Shown here: one piece after another, positions 1 to 7,717 of the stretch
Layout of the letters: each line of letters opens with the position of its first letter
Position numbering within the stretch: position 1 is the first letter of the stretch
NCBI GenBank assembly: GCA_937894535.1
Contig: CALBHI010000077.1
Location: forward strand, 1-17,197
DNA: 17,197 nucleotides
Reading direction: 5' to 3'
DNA from: an uncultured Verrucomicrobiota bacterium
GTDB taxonomy: Bacteria > Verrucomicrobiota > Kiritimatiellia > CAIVKH01
The notes under the pieces: generated by a model
Databases searched by the model: none
What the model saw: the letters and a program-made list of their open reading frames with translations, nothing else
What the model was told of the DNA's origin: nothing
Made by a program: the position numbers and the translations under genes

Positions 1-2036
1 GGAAAATCCGTTGAAGCGGCCGTGCCTTCGATGAAGCCCAGGATTTCCGGAACCGTCAGGTAAAAAATGTCGCGGGCATCATGGAGTTGATTCATCGCCC
101 ACAGGCGGCGTCCGATCTCGGTAAAGATGGTGCGTACGTATGCGAAAAGCCGCGTCCGGTCGAGCCGGAGGTTTTCCCGGTCGCGCACATACCGGCGGGT
201 GCGATCAAGTACATGCAGCAGGATGATGCTGCGGATGAACGACCGGGCCAAGGTTTTCCGCAGGAGCGCCTCGGCCTTTTCGCGGGCATCGTACCGCGCA
301 CGCGGAGGGATGGGGGGGTGGCTGGCGAGGCGTCCAATGGAGCGTACCAACTGTTCGGGGTCGTCGCGGAGGTTCAGGCTTTCGAGCTTCAGTTCCTCCA
401 AGCAACGGTCACCAAAGGTATCCAGGTACGAATCGAACAGGTTGCCGAGTGTCGGATCGGACCGGATGGCGGAAAGCGCATCGTGCGTTGGTGCCTCGCA
501 CAACACCCGTGCAAGTTCGGGCTTCTGTCGTGCCGCCGCCGCCATTTCTTCGACCCTCCGGGCCGGTTCAGTGCTGATCATTCCGCCCGATCCGCCGACG
601 AGGTCATTCGCCAGGTATTCCGAACCAAGCCATTTGGCGCAGAGAGATCGCAAAACGCCGAAGTAGATCATGGCCAGGAAATCATTGACCATCGGGGCAT
701 CCCACCGCACCAGCAGTTGACGCTCCAGGTCACGGTAACGCGCGGCCAACTCATCCAATCGAAGGGCGCTCAGTTCCTTGGCGGGTACACACAGGGCGCG
801 GTTCAGGCGCTCGCTGAAATCCCGCTTGATACGGGGGAGTTTCCGGCGTGCCGCAAGAATGCCCAACACGGTGGAGAACAGGTGCAGCAGGTCACTGATC
901 CTGGCCATGGCGCCGGCCTGTTCGAATTGCCGGGCCAGGTCGTCGGGAAGCTTTTCCTTCACCCCCATCATTTGCTCCATGAAACGGCGGTTGAAGGTGA
1001 ATCCCGGCAGCAGGGCAAGGGCACGGTACCAATCCAGCATGCTGTAATAGATGCGGCCGCGCACAAGACCCAGCATGCGTCCGAAGATATCGGCATGGTC
1101 CATCAGCTTCTTTTCCGACACGCCGAGCATGCGGCAGAATTGCCAATACACTTCCTCGTAGATGTACCGGGCATAGCTATACGTTAGAGGGGTTGTCACC
1201 CCGCAATAACTCTCGGCGATGTTGCTGTTGTCCCAGATCATTCGCGTTCCGCGGGGGTCGGGAACCTGGTCCAGGGTGGTGATCGGGCGTGATTGCAGCA
1301 CGAACAGGGTATCTCCGGCCATGGCCCATTCGATGTCCTGGGGTCGGCCGTACCATGCGGCCGCAGCGCGCACGAGTGCGGCGATACGTTCGATTTGCCG
1401 GTCGTTCAGCAAAGGACCGCTCTCGGCGGCAAGTTGGCGCTCGGTAATGGCTCCCTGCTCATTAATACGGTAAGTGTCGGCGTCGGATGCGCCGGAAACG
1501 AGGGAATCGCCAAGACCTCGAACCGCGCCGACCACGGCGATATCCCAGCGGCCGGTCACCACATCGGCGCTGAACGCAACGCCGGCGATGTCGGCGGGTA
1601 CCATGGCCTGCACGATGACGGTCGGGCAGGCGGGCGAGCCGGTCAAGCCGCGTTCCCGTCGGTATGCCATGATCCGTTCCGAATATCCCGATGCGCGGAC
1701 ATCGGCTATGCGAGCGGCCACCTCGTCGGTTGGAACTTGGAGAAAGCTGTCGAGTTGACCGGCGAACGAATGCTGTGCGTCATCCTCTTCCGCTGCTGAC
1801 GAGCGCACGGCCCAACGGGTCATCGAGGCATCAAGCCGATGTAGCTGGGTGATCAGCTCACTCGCGGTCGATGGCGGTACGGTGATGTCATCCCCGTCCG
1901 GCGGTAGCAGGGCCAACCAGGGAGGAACGGGAAACCCGGCTTGGCCTAGCATCCACAGGGATCTCGCCTTGCCCCCGAGCGGCTGCCGATCTCCGTCGGG
2001 ACTGGCGTGATGAACGATGTGTGAAGGTCGCGTCAT
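1..2036 (-). CDS. PEP synthase / rifampicin phosphotransferase-like protein, 3' end outside window
   Basis: The frame is open from ATG 2036 to the left edge, 678 codons, with no stop. The N-terminal part is a PEP-synthase/PPDK-type ATP-grasp domain: GGKARSLWMLGQAGFPVPP at about residues 21-39, AVRSSAAEEDDAQHSFAGQ at 76-94, VIVQAMVPADIAGVAFSAD at 140-158 and DIEWAMAGDTLFVLQSRPIT at 234-253. A long helical middle domain follows, with DTFGDRCLEELKLESLNLR-type sequence as in rifampicin phosphotransferase-like proteins. The swivelling His domain expected at the C terminus would lie beyond position 1, so it cannot be checked. Known relatives split ATP and move a phosphate through that His, either to pyruvate or to a hydroxyl group of a small molecule. 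The start overlaps the UbiA stop (ATGA), so translation is probably coupled. The middle domain and gene context favour a small-molecule phosphotransferase over gluconeogenic PEP synthase; that is inference. Confidence 0.85.
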   Translation of the reverse strand, partial: MTRPSHIVHHASPDGDRQPLGGKARSLWMLGQAGFPVPPWLALLPPDGDDITVPPSTASELITQLHRLDASMTRWAVRSSAAEEDDAQHSFAGQLDSFLQVPTDEVAARIADVRASGYSERIMAYRRERGLTGSPACPTVIVQAMVPADIAGVAFSADVVTGRWDIAVVGAVRGLGDSLVSGASDADTYRINEQGAITERQLAAESGPLLNDRQIERIAALVRAAAAWYGRPQDIEWAMAGDTLFVLQSRPITTLDQVPDPRGTRMIWDNSNIAESYCGVTTPLTYSYARYIYEEVYWQFCRMLGVSEKKLMDHADIFGRMLGLVRGRIYYSMLDWYRALALLPGFTFNRRFMEQMMGVKEKLPDDLARQFEQAGAMARISDLLHLFSTVLGILAARRKLPRIKRDFSERLNRALCVPAKELSALRLDELAARYRDLERQLLVRWDAPMVNDFLAMIYFGVLRSLCAKWLGSEYLANDLVGGSGGMISTEPARRVEEMAAAARQKPELARVLCEAPTHDALSAIRSDPTLGNLFDSYLDTFGDRCLEELKLESLNLRDDPEQLVRSIGRLASHPPIPPRARYDAREKAEALLRKTLARSFIRSIILLHVLDRTRRYVRDRENLRLDRTRLFAYVRTIFTEIGRRLWAMNQLHDARDIFYLTVPEILGFIEGTAASTDF

Positions 2037-2971
2037 GGTGATAGCCGGTCGATGATCAGCGGGGCGACGCCAAGGGTCAGGTACAGGATCATGGTCCAAA
2101 TCCCGGATAGGGTTTCCAATCTGCGTGCCCGGGTCGTTGCGGGAGTTTTCATGAACCGCAAGCCGGACAATCCCGCGATTAGCAGGGTTCCAGCATAGAT
2201 GGCGCCGGCGGGCCGGGTCATGTGGATGGCCTGAGCCGCCAAGGTAGCCGCCACGGCCGTCGCGGCCATGGCAGACCACCATACAAGAACTGCGGTGGTT
2301 CGCCCCCACAAGCCGCTGTAGGTTTCAACGCCGTGCTCTTCGTCCTGAGGGGCGCGAATCTTGCGGCCGATCTCGAGGGTGATGCCATTGAAGTAACTGA
2401 CGATGAGGAACCAGAACAAGCCGGGGGGGATGCCTTGGCCCGTCGGCATCCAGTCGCACGAGGTCGCATAGAAATCAACCAACGGCATGATGAACATGTG
2501 GGAGGTCATGTAGATGATCGGTCGCGCTTTCAGCCAGTCGCGGGCAAAAAACTCGCGTGTCATCAGGGCGAGGTAGAGCCAGGTGGTCAGCAAGATGGCG
2601 ACTAGCCAGTGATCCAGCATCACTGCCAACGCGAGTTGGATCAGGCCCGTGGCTACCCAAATCCAACCCAGTTCACGCAAGTTGACCAGTCCGCGGGGAA
2701 CCGGGCGATACGGGCGGTAGGTGCGATCCTCGTCAATATCCTTGAATTCATCGGCGATCCTCAAATGCAGGAAGGAAATCAGGCAACTTGAGAAGGCGAC
2801 GAGGAAAGGGAACCACCCGGGATGGCCTCCGCGCAACTGGGCGGAATAACTGATGGCGCAAAAACTGAAGCAGGCGATCAGCGGTCCGTGGGCGACCAGC
2901 GGGAAACGTTCACGCTGGTAGACCCAGAAACGAAGTGGACCTCGTGGATCATCGATGTGCTGTGATTTCAT
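2033..2971 (-). CDS. UbiA-family membrane prenyltransferase
   Basis: A 312-residue integral membrane protein with about eight hydrophobic segments, usual for the UbiA family, which transfers a prenyl chain from a diphosphate to an aromatic or other acceptor. The first Asp-rich motif is ADEFKDIDED at residues 73-82 (D74, D78, D80, D82), followed by YRPYRPVPRGLV. The second polar loop reads LEIGRKIRAPQDEEHGVETYS at about 199-219, in the place of the second Asp motif, and is Glu-rich. This differs from the textbook NDxxDxxxD/DxxxD pair, so the substrate cannot be read from sequence. The gene overlaps HMG-CoA reductase upstream and the PEP-synthase-like gene downstream by 4 bases each, so all three should be translated together. 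Assignment to the family is secure; the acceptor and the prenyl chain are unknown. Confidence 0.88.
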   Translation of the reverse strand: MKSQHIDDPRGPLRFWVYQRERFPLVAHGPLIACFSFCAISYSAQLRGGHPGWFPFLVAFSSCLISFLHLRIADEFKDIDEDRTYRPYRPVPRGLVNLRELGWIWVATGLIQLALAVMLDHWLVAILLTTWLYLALMTREFFARDWLKARPIIYMTSHMFIMPLVDFYATSCDWMPTGQGIPPGLFWFLIVSYFNGITLEIGRKIRAPQDEEHGVETYSGLWGRTTAVLVWWSAMAATAVAATLAAQAIHMTRPAGAIYAGTLLIAGLSGLRFMKTPATTRARRLETLSGIWTMILYLTLGVAPLIIDRLSP

Positions 2972-4266
2972 GATTTCGTTGCCGATGGTGTAGCCGTACC
3001 TTCCGTGGTGCCCCGGGCCAGTTTGCCGTGTGCGCGGGCAAAGTGGCCGGCGCTTAAGGCGGCGATAATGGAAAGTTCACCGGCGAGGCAGAGTGCAGCG
3101 CATACTTCGGCAAACGCCCCCGCCTTTCCGTTACCCCGGAGGTTCATGATGTCGAGGCAGGCGGCCTGGGAAGGCAGGCTGGTGCCACCTCCCACCGTGC
3201 CAACGATCAGGTTCGGCAAGGTGACACTGGCGTACAATCCACCGTTTTCCGACACGTTCATGCGGGTGACGCCAACGGATGCCTCTGAAATACAAGCGAC
3301 ATCCTGTCCGGTGGCCAAAAACAAGGCGGCGAGTCCGTTGGCATAATGACCTTGAACGCCAATCGTTCCGCTCATCACGCCTCCAAAGGCGGAAAGCAGG
3401 GCATACTCCGCCATGTTCCCGGGTGAGGTGCGGAGAACGGAGGTGACGATTTCGGGAGCCAGGACTATTTCGGCGCATACCTTTTTACCCCGGACACCCA
3501 TGAACGAAAGCATGCTCGCCTTTTTATCGCCGGACATGTTGGCTTCGACAAAGTGGCGCAACGGTTTGATGGGTGCAGCTTGAACCACGTAGTCGCATAC
3601 AGCTTGCGTGGCCAGGGTCACCATATTCTGGCCGGCGGCATCGCCGGTGAAATAGCTCAGGTGAAGGTACAGGTGGTTTCCCTCCACGGTAAAGCTGATG
3701 TCTTCCAGTCGGCCGTGGCGGGTGGTCGTGGCCGCCACCTCCACCAGTTTCTCCTGCTGCTCCATGACCCATAGGGCGAACTGCGCGGCATCGACGGCGC
3801 GGGTGAACACGAAGCCGGGACTTCGGGAGACACCTTCGGCGAGCATGATGGAAGAGGCTCCACCAGCCCGGGAGATCGCCTGGCATCCGCGGTTGTATGA
3901 CGCGACCAGCGCCGCTTCAGTGGTCGCCATGGGGATATGGAAATCACCCTTGGCAAACAAGCCATTGACGCGGAGTGGTCCGGCAAGTCCGATCGGTACG
4001 CGAAGTTCACCCAGCAGGTTTTCGATATGGCGGTCATACGATGAAAGCTGGGATGCAGCTTGTCCGGTCAGGATGGCTGCCGCATCAGGTTTGTTGATCA
4101 GATTCCACCGTTGCATGACGGATGCATGATCGGTACGGCTGGAGTTCTGCACGCGGGGCGGTAACGTGGCGTGATCCGGCTGCAGCTGGTCCTGGATTTG
4201 CGTGGTATTGCGCGTTTCGAGCAACCGGTGGGCAAACCGCTGAGCCTGAGCTTTGTGCCGTGTCAT
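2968..4266 (-). CDS. Hydroxymethylglutaryl-CoA reductase, class I
   Basis: A 432-residue protein that should reduce HMG-CoA to mevalonate with NADPH. Class I signatures are present: ENLLGELRVPIGLAGPL at 82-98, PMATTEAALVASYNRG at 112-127, GDKKAS at 246-251, GQDVACISEAS at 320-330 and GTVGGGTSLPSQAACL at 356-371. All four catalytic residues can be placed by comparison with the human enzyme: E117, K249, D322 and H408. The ATG at 4266 is chosen because AAGGAGAGGAC lies just upstream; a start 11 codons further upstream (4299) has no such support. It is the first gene of the three-gene operon and overlaps UbiA by ATGA. Class I enzymes are biosynthetic, so the gene probably supplies mevalonate for isoprenoids. 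No other mevalonate-pathway gene is visible in the window. Confidence 0.93.
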   Translation of the reverse strand: MTRHKAQAQRFAHRLLETRNTTQIQDQLQPDHATLPPRVQNSSRTDHASVMQRWNLINKPDAAAILTGQAASQLSSYDRHIENLLGELRVPIGLAGPLRVNGLFAKGDFHIPMATTEAALVASYNRGCQAISRAGGASSIMLAEGVSRSPGFVFTRAVDAAQFALWVMEQQEKLVEVAATTTRHGRLEDISFTVEGNHLYLHLSYFTGDAAGQNMVTLATQAVCDYVVQAAPIKPLRHFVEANMSGDKKASMLSFMGVRGKKVCAEIVLAPEIVTSVLRTSPGNMAEYALLSAFGGVMSGTIGVQGHYANGLAALFLATGQDVACISEASVGVTRMNVSENGGLYASVTLPNLIVGTVGGGTSLPSQAACLDIMNLRGNGKAGAFAEVCAALCLAGELSIIAALSAGHFARAHGKLARGTTEGTATPSATKS

Positions 4267-4473
4267 CGTGATCAGTCCTCTCCTTGGGCATCTTGCCAAG
4301 ACCTGGGCGTGTTCATGGCGTTTCTGCGGAGGCTAGACTCCCATGAAATGCGTGTCTTTTCGATCAAGAATTGATGGATCAATCATCGGACGTGAGCTAA
4401 ACCCTATCCGGTTCGGCGGGACGCGCTGACAAAGGGGTTGATCCGGGAGGATGGTAGACGCAGATTGTGGGGT
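4267..4473. promoter_or_regulatory. Divergent intergenic region with palindrome
   Basis: This 207-bp gap separates the divergent HMG-CoA reductase and FAD-oxidoreductase operons and must hold both promoters. A perfect inverted repeat, ATTGAT-GG-ATCAAT, lies at 4370-4383. It is flanked by further CGAT/ATCG and GATCAA elements between 4361 and 4388. Its size and position suit an operator for a dimeric regulator. No convincing -35/-10 pair was identified for either direction. The Shine-Dalgarno for HMG-CoA reductase is at the 4270-4280 end. Confidence 0.4.
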
Positions 4474-5715
4474 ATGCGGTCACGTTTACCCATAACGGTG
4501 CTGGGTGCGGGGATGCAGGGCACGTGTGTGGCCCTGGAGCTTGCGCGGCGCGGTTGCCGGGTCCGGTTGGTGGAGCAGGATGGTCTGCCGATCAACCGGA
4601 CCAGTGTGCGCAACGAGGGGAAAATCCACCTCGGGCTGGTCTATGCCCATGATCCGGAGGGCCACACCGCGGACCTGATGCTGCGCGGCGCGCTCCACTT
4701 TTTCCCGCTGCTCTCGCGGTGGCTGGGCGAGGCGGTGCAGCGCCTGCAACCCTCAACCCCGTTCCACTACCTGGTGGCCGACGATTCGTTGCTGACGCCA
4801 GATGAACTTGAGCAGCATTACCACCAGGTCGAGAGCACCTGCCGGCAGATGCTGGCCGCGGATCGCACGCTGAACTACCTCGGGTTGCGTCCCGATCGCC
4901 TGGTTCATCGTCTTCCGGACGATGTGCTGGCGCAGCATTACCGGACCTCCCGTCTGCTCGGTGGATTCGCCACCGAGGAACGGGCCATGAATACGCTGGA
5001 GGTCGCCGAGCTGCTGCGGAGGGCGGTGGCGAACCATCCCCAGATCGAGTTCATGCCGTCGCATGCCGTGCGTGCGGTCCATCGTTGTGCCCACGGGTTC
5101 CGGGTGGAGGGCGAAGGTGAGGCCGGGGTGTGGACGTGGGAGGCGGAGCAGGTGGTCAATGCGACGTGGGCCAGCCGGCAGGCCATTGATCAATCGTTGG
5201 GCATCGAGCCGGAGCCGGGCGTGCTACACCGGCTGAAATACCGGGTGCTGGCCCATCTTCCGCCGCATCTTCAATCACGCCCGTCGGTGACCATGGTGAT
5301 CGGCCGGTACGGCGATGTGGTCATCCGGCCGGATGGCACGGTGTACCTGTCGTGGTATCCGGTGGCGATGAAGGGGTGGAGCCATGACCTGCAGCCACCG
5401 GCGGCGTGGAGTGATGCGGCGACCGGCAAGGTCCGTGCGGGCGTTGCGGATGAGATCGCCCGGGACATCATCAACGCCATCGATGCATGGTATCCCGGGA
5501 TCGCGGAGGTCAAACCCTACCAGGTGGATGCCGGGGTCATCTGCGCGTACGGAACCACCGATGTCGATGACGCCGCCAGCGGCCTGCACAACCGCACGCG
5601 GGTCGGGGTGAGGTCGTTCGATGGCTATCACAGTGTCAGTACCGGAAAATACACCAGCGCCCCGCGGTTTGCCGTCGAGGCGGCAGACGCGGTCATGGCC
5701 GGGGTATCGTCATGA
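4474..5715 (+). CDS. FAD-dependent oxidoreductase (DAO family)
   Basis: A 413-residue flavoprotein of the D-amino-acid-oxidase/glycine-oxidase type. The N terminus is a Rossmann fold, ITVLGAGMQGTCVALELA at 7-24 (GxGxxG), with E34 at the end of the second strand to bind the FAD ribose. NRTSVRNEGKIHLGLVY follows, where such enzymes contact the flavin. The C terminus, VGVRSFDGYHSVSTGKYTSAP, resembles the closing FAD-binding segment. There are no membrane segments or signal peptide. The start at ATG 4474 is the closest to the Rossmann fold, but its ribosome site is weak; in-frame TTG codons at 4438 (after AAAGGGG) and 4465 (after GGGAGG) are alternatives. The last codons overlap the glycosyltransferase start as ATGA, so the two act together. 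The substrate is unknown. Confidence 0.85.
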   Translation: MRSRLPITVLGAGMQGTCVALELARRGCRVRLVEQDGLPINRTSVRNEGKIHLGLVYAHDPEGHTADLMLRGALHFFPLLSRWLGEAVQRLQPSTPFHYLVADDSLLTPDELEQHYHQVESTCRQMLAADRTLNYLGLRPDRLVHRLPDDVLAQHYRTSRLLGGFATEERAMNTLEVAELLRRAVANHPQIEFMPSHAVRAVHRCAHGFRVEGEGEAGVWTWEAEQVVNATWASRQAIDQSLGIEPEPGVLHRLKYRVLAHLPPHLQSRPSVTMVIGRYGDVVIRPDGTVYLSWYPVAMKGWSHDLQPPAAWSDAATGKVRAGVADEIARDIINAIDAWYPGIAEVKPYQVDAGVICAYGTTDVDDAASGLHNRTRVGVRSFDGYHSVSTGKYTSAPRFAVEAADAVMAGVSS

Positions 5716-6539
5716 CGGCAACCTTGCCGCGGGTCGTGGCCTTGCTGGCGACCTGCAACTCGGGCGACCGGTTGACGGCCACGCTGCGCTCGCTGCAGGC
5801 GCAAACCTATCCGAACCTGCGCATCCTGATTTCCGACGATGCCTCGACCGACACGACGCCGGTGCAGTTGCTGGCCGCCTCGCTGGCTGATCCGCGGATC
5901 CGGGTGATCCGGCAACCGCGGCGACGGGGTTGGGTCGGCAACATCAACGCACTGCTGGCCAAGGCGGAGGGTGATTGTTTCTTCTTCATGCCGCACGACG
6001 ACGAGCTGGCGCCAACGTATGTGGAGAAGCTGGTGGCCGCGCTGAACAGCCATCCGGCCGCGGTCCTCGCCTTCAGCGACCTTGATTGTTACGAAAACGG
6101 AACGTTCCGCGAGGTGCAACTGTACCGCGAGGTGGAGGGTGAAGCGGATCGGGTGCGGCGGGCGATCCGGTGGTTGGATCAGCCCACGTCCGGATGGTGC
6201 ATTCCGTACCGCGGATTGTTTCGTGCGGAGGCGGCCCGTTCGTTCGGTGGATTGTGGAAGCATCTGGCCGGTGAGTTCGGCGCGGATTGGGTGTGGTTGT
6301 TCCACATGGCGTTGCTCGGCGCGTGGGTGCGGGTGCCCGAGGTGTTGTACCGGCGCAACCGGGGGCAGCACAGCTTGTCGGAATCCTGGACGCACGGCAC
6401 GTGGAGGTGGTTCTCGGTGGTCATGGCCTGTGGGCGCGAGGTCCTGCGCGCGAACGTCCTGTCGAGGGAGAAGGCACGCCTGCTGTGCGCGGTGGCACAT
6501 ACCGGACGGCGGGTCGTTCGCGGCGGATTTATCTGGTAA
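5712..6539 (+). CDS. Glycosyltransferase family 2
   Basis: A 275-residue GT-A-fold transferase. It starts with PRVVALLATCNSGDRLTATL, then LRILISDDASTD at 36-47, the nucleotide-sugar region. The metal-binding DxD equivalent is PHDDE at 94-98. Usual GT2 length is 250-350 residues and no transmembrane segment is seen, so it probably works at the cytoplasmic face on an envelope glycan or glycolipid. The start codon lies inside the end of the FAD-oxidoreductase gene (ATGA). The pairing of an oxidoreductase with a glycosyltransferase is typical of sugar or surface-polymer loci, but no other such genes are nearby, so the sugar and acceptor are unknown. Confidence 0.87.
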   Translation: MTATLPRVVALLATCNSGDRLTATLRSLQAQTYPNLRILISDDASTDTTPVQLLAASLADPRIRVIRQPRRRGWVGNINALLAKAEGDCFFFMPHDDELAPTYVEKLVAALNSHPAAVLAFSDLDCYENGTFREVQLYREVEGEADRVRRAIRWLDQPTSGWCIPYRGLFRAEAARSFGGLWKHLAGEFGADWVWLFHMALLGAWVRVPEVLYRRNRGQHSLSESWTHGTWRWFSVVMACGREVLRANVLSREKARLLCAVAHTGRRVVRGGFIW

Positions 6540-6795
6540 CGAGGCCGGTCCGGCTGCGCCGCATCCCATCAGGGACACGCATAAGGGACAGGCTATGCTT
6601 CATGGTCCCACGGATGCCAAGGGCGACCCACGGATGGTGTTCATCAGGGACAGGGCGCGTGTTGTGGGCTAGACCAATTTAAGGAATCGTAGGGTCGGAG
6701 TGTTTTCAAGCCGGGATGAACCCGGCGATGATACACGTTGAATGGTTTTGCCGTGCGGGAAGGAAGTGGCCGGTGTCCCGCCGGACGCATCGACG
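6540..6795. other. Intergenic region with short repeats and a hairpin
   Basis: No gene is supported here. CATCAGGGACA occurs at 6567-6577 and 6642-6652, with a related AAGGGACAGGC at 6584-6594. CCCACGGATG occurs at 6607-6616 and 6627-6636, a 20-bp spacing. A small hairpin, GCCGGG-ATGAA-CCCGGC, sits at 6710-6726 with no T-run after it, so it is at best a weak terminator for the glycosyltransferase operon. The region looks like the remains of dispersed repeats. Confidence 0.4.
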
Positions 6796-6833
6796 AAATA
6801 AAAAAAGCGGATGGGCCGGGTGGCCCATCCGCT
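6796..6833 (-). terminator. Rho-independent terminator of the fasciclin gene
   Basis: On the minus strand a perfect 12-bp stem (AGCGGATGGGCC paired with GGCCCATCCGCT, 6806-6833) with a 4-base loop is followed by TTTTTTATTTC. It lies 27 bases past the fasciclin stop codon. The plus strand has no T-run after the stem, so it acts in the minus direction only. Confidence 0.92.
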
Positions 6834-6859
6834 CGAGTAAACAATCCTTCGCGGGCCGG

Positions 6860-7375
6860 TTAGTCGGCGGGCGGGAGGATGACGGTGTCGATGACGTGGA
6901 TGACGCCGTTGCTGGTCTCGATGTCGGTCTTGATGACCTTCGCATCGTTGATGGTCACACCGTCGTCGCTGACGGCGATGGTGACGGCCTTGCCCTGCAC
7001 GGTGTCGGCGGAGGTGAGTTTGACGACATCGGCGGCCATGACTTTGCCGGCGACAACGTGGTAGGTCAGGATCGCTTGCAGTTGGGCCAGGTTCTCCGGC
7101 TTCAACAGGTTCTCGACCGTGCCTTCCGGCAGCTTGGCAAACGCCTCATCGGTCGGGGCGAAGACGGTGAACGGGCCTTCTCCCTTGAGCGTGTCAACGA
7201 GGCCGGCGGCCTGGACGGCGGCGACCAGCGTGCCGAACGAACCGGCGGCGATCGCGGTGTCAACGATGTCCGGGGTGGCTTTGGTTTCGGCTTCGGCGGC
7301 GGCTTCGTAGGCATGCACCGCAGGCGATGCAGCGAGCAGGCTGAGGGCAACGGTGGCAGTGAGGAATGTACGCAT
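6860..7375 (-). CDS. Secreted fasciclin (FAS1) domain protein
   Basis: A 171-residue exported protein with a single FAS1 domain, an adhesion or ligand-binding fold found outside the cytoplasm. A signal peptide is clear: MRTFLTATVALSLLAASPAVHA with likely cleavage after AHA-type HA at residue 22, then an Ala/Glu-rich linker. The domain shows GPFTVFAPTDEAFAKLP (conserved strand and loop), ILTYHVVAGKV with the family histidine, and the closing NGVIHVIDTVILPP. The start at ATG 7375 is fixed by AGGAG 7 bases upstream; the frame is open further upstream but without export signal or ribosome site. It is a single-gene unit with its own terminator. The ligand is unknown. Confidence 0.93.
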   Translation of the reverse strand: MRTFLTATVALSLLAASPAVHAYEAAAEAETKATPDIVDTAIAAGSFGTLVAAVQAAGLVDTLKGEGPFTVFAPTDEAFAKLPEGTVENLLKPENLAQLQAILTYHVVAGKVMAADVVKLTSADTVQGKAVTIAVSDDGVTINDAKVIKTDIETSNGVIHVIDTVILPPAD

Positions 7376-7472
7376 GGCTGTTCTCCTGGGTTGTAGGTTA
7401 GGTGTGCAACGTGCACGTACATGAACCGGAGGCGGGGAAAATTCCTTACAGAAAATCGGCGATGCGGAAGGA

Positions 7473-7560
7473 ATGAACCGCGGATGGTCGGGTTCGACAA
7501 GGTTAGCGGCGATGTTAACGACAACGAGGGGTAATGAACCGCGGATCGCGCGGATGGGGA
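7473..7560. repeat. ATGAACCGCGGAT dispersed repeat, two copies here
   Basis: The 13-base word ATGAACCGCGGAT occurs at about 7473-7485 and 7533-7545, and again at about 8500-8512 beyond the nucleotidyltransferase gene. All copies are in the same orientation and intergenic. The second copy here continues CGCGCGGATGG, a form seen in degenerate arrays of related words. No coding role is apparent. Confidence 0.5.
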
Positions 7561-7605
7561 TGATGGGCCATTGGATGGTGCGGAGGTGGCGCGACGTTAC
7601 GGGGA

Positions 7606-7702
7606 GGGGTGAACCGAGGAGAACGCAGAGGGCGCAGAGGTGAAGGGGCGTGGGGGGGTATAACGAGGGGTTTTGTCGCGTGCGGAACGAATCCCTCCGC
7701 GG
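7606..7702. repeat. 97-bp direct repeat, copy A
   Basis: It matches copy B (8532-8628) over exactly 97 bases with 12 mismatches and no gaps, about 88% identity, in the same orientation. It contains the AACGCAGAGGGCGCAGAGG core, then GTGAAGGGGCGTGGGG, then GAGGGGTTTTGTCGCGT and a CTCCGCGG end. The pair encloses the nucleotidyltransferase and small-protein genes. It has no coding potential that I can support. Confidence 0.75.
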
Positions 7703-7717
7703 CTCCATCAGCTCAGC

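Larger units (their letters stand above)
7376..7717. other. Intergenic region: fasciclin leader and dispersed repeats
   Basis: About 340 bp without a gene. Next to the fasciclin start lies an inverted repeat GTGCA-ACG-TGCAC at 7404-7416, overlapping the palindrome ACGTGCACGT, which may be an operator. GGAATTTT on the minus strand (7438-7445) resembles an ECF-sigma -35 element, but no matching -10 is clear. Further left are two ATGAACCGCGGAT repeats and the first 97-bp repeat, listed separately. Confidence 0.4.

Noticed and set aside
81..1187. Plus-strand open frame of 368 codons
   Set aside because: It lies exactly antisense to the PEP-synthase-like gene in the same codon register, has no recognisable domain, and the minus-strand product shows clear ATP-grasp motifs.
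4267..4299. Longer N terminus for HMG-CoA reductase
   Set aside because: The earlier start has no ribosome site, while ATG 4266 has AAGGAGAGG upstream.
6710..6726. Terminator of the glycosyltransferase operon
   Set aside because: The hairpin has only 6 bp and no T-run, and lies 170 bp after the stop codon.
7376..7708. Longer N terminus for the fasciclin protein
   Set aside because: The extra 111 residues are low-complexity and would bury a clear signal peptide that has AGGAG before its own ATG.
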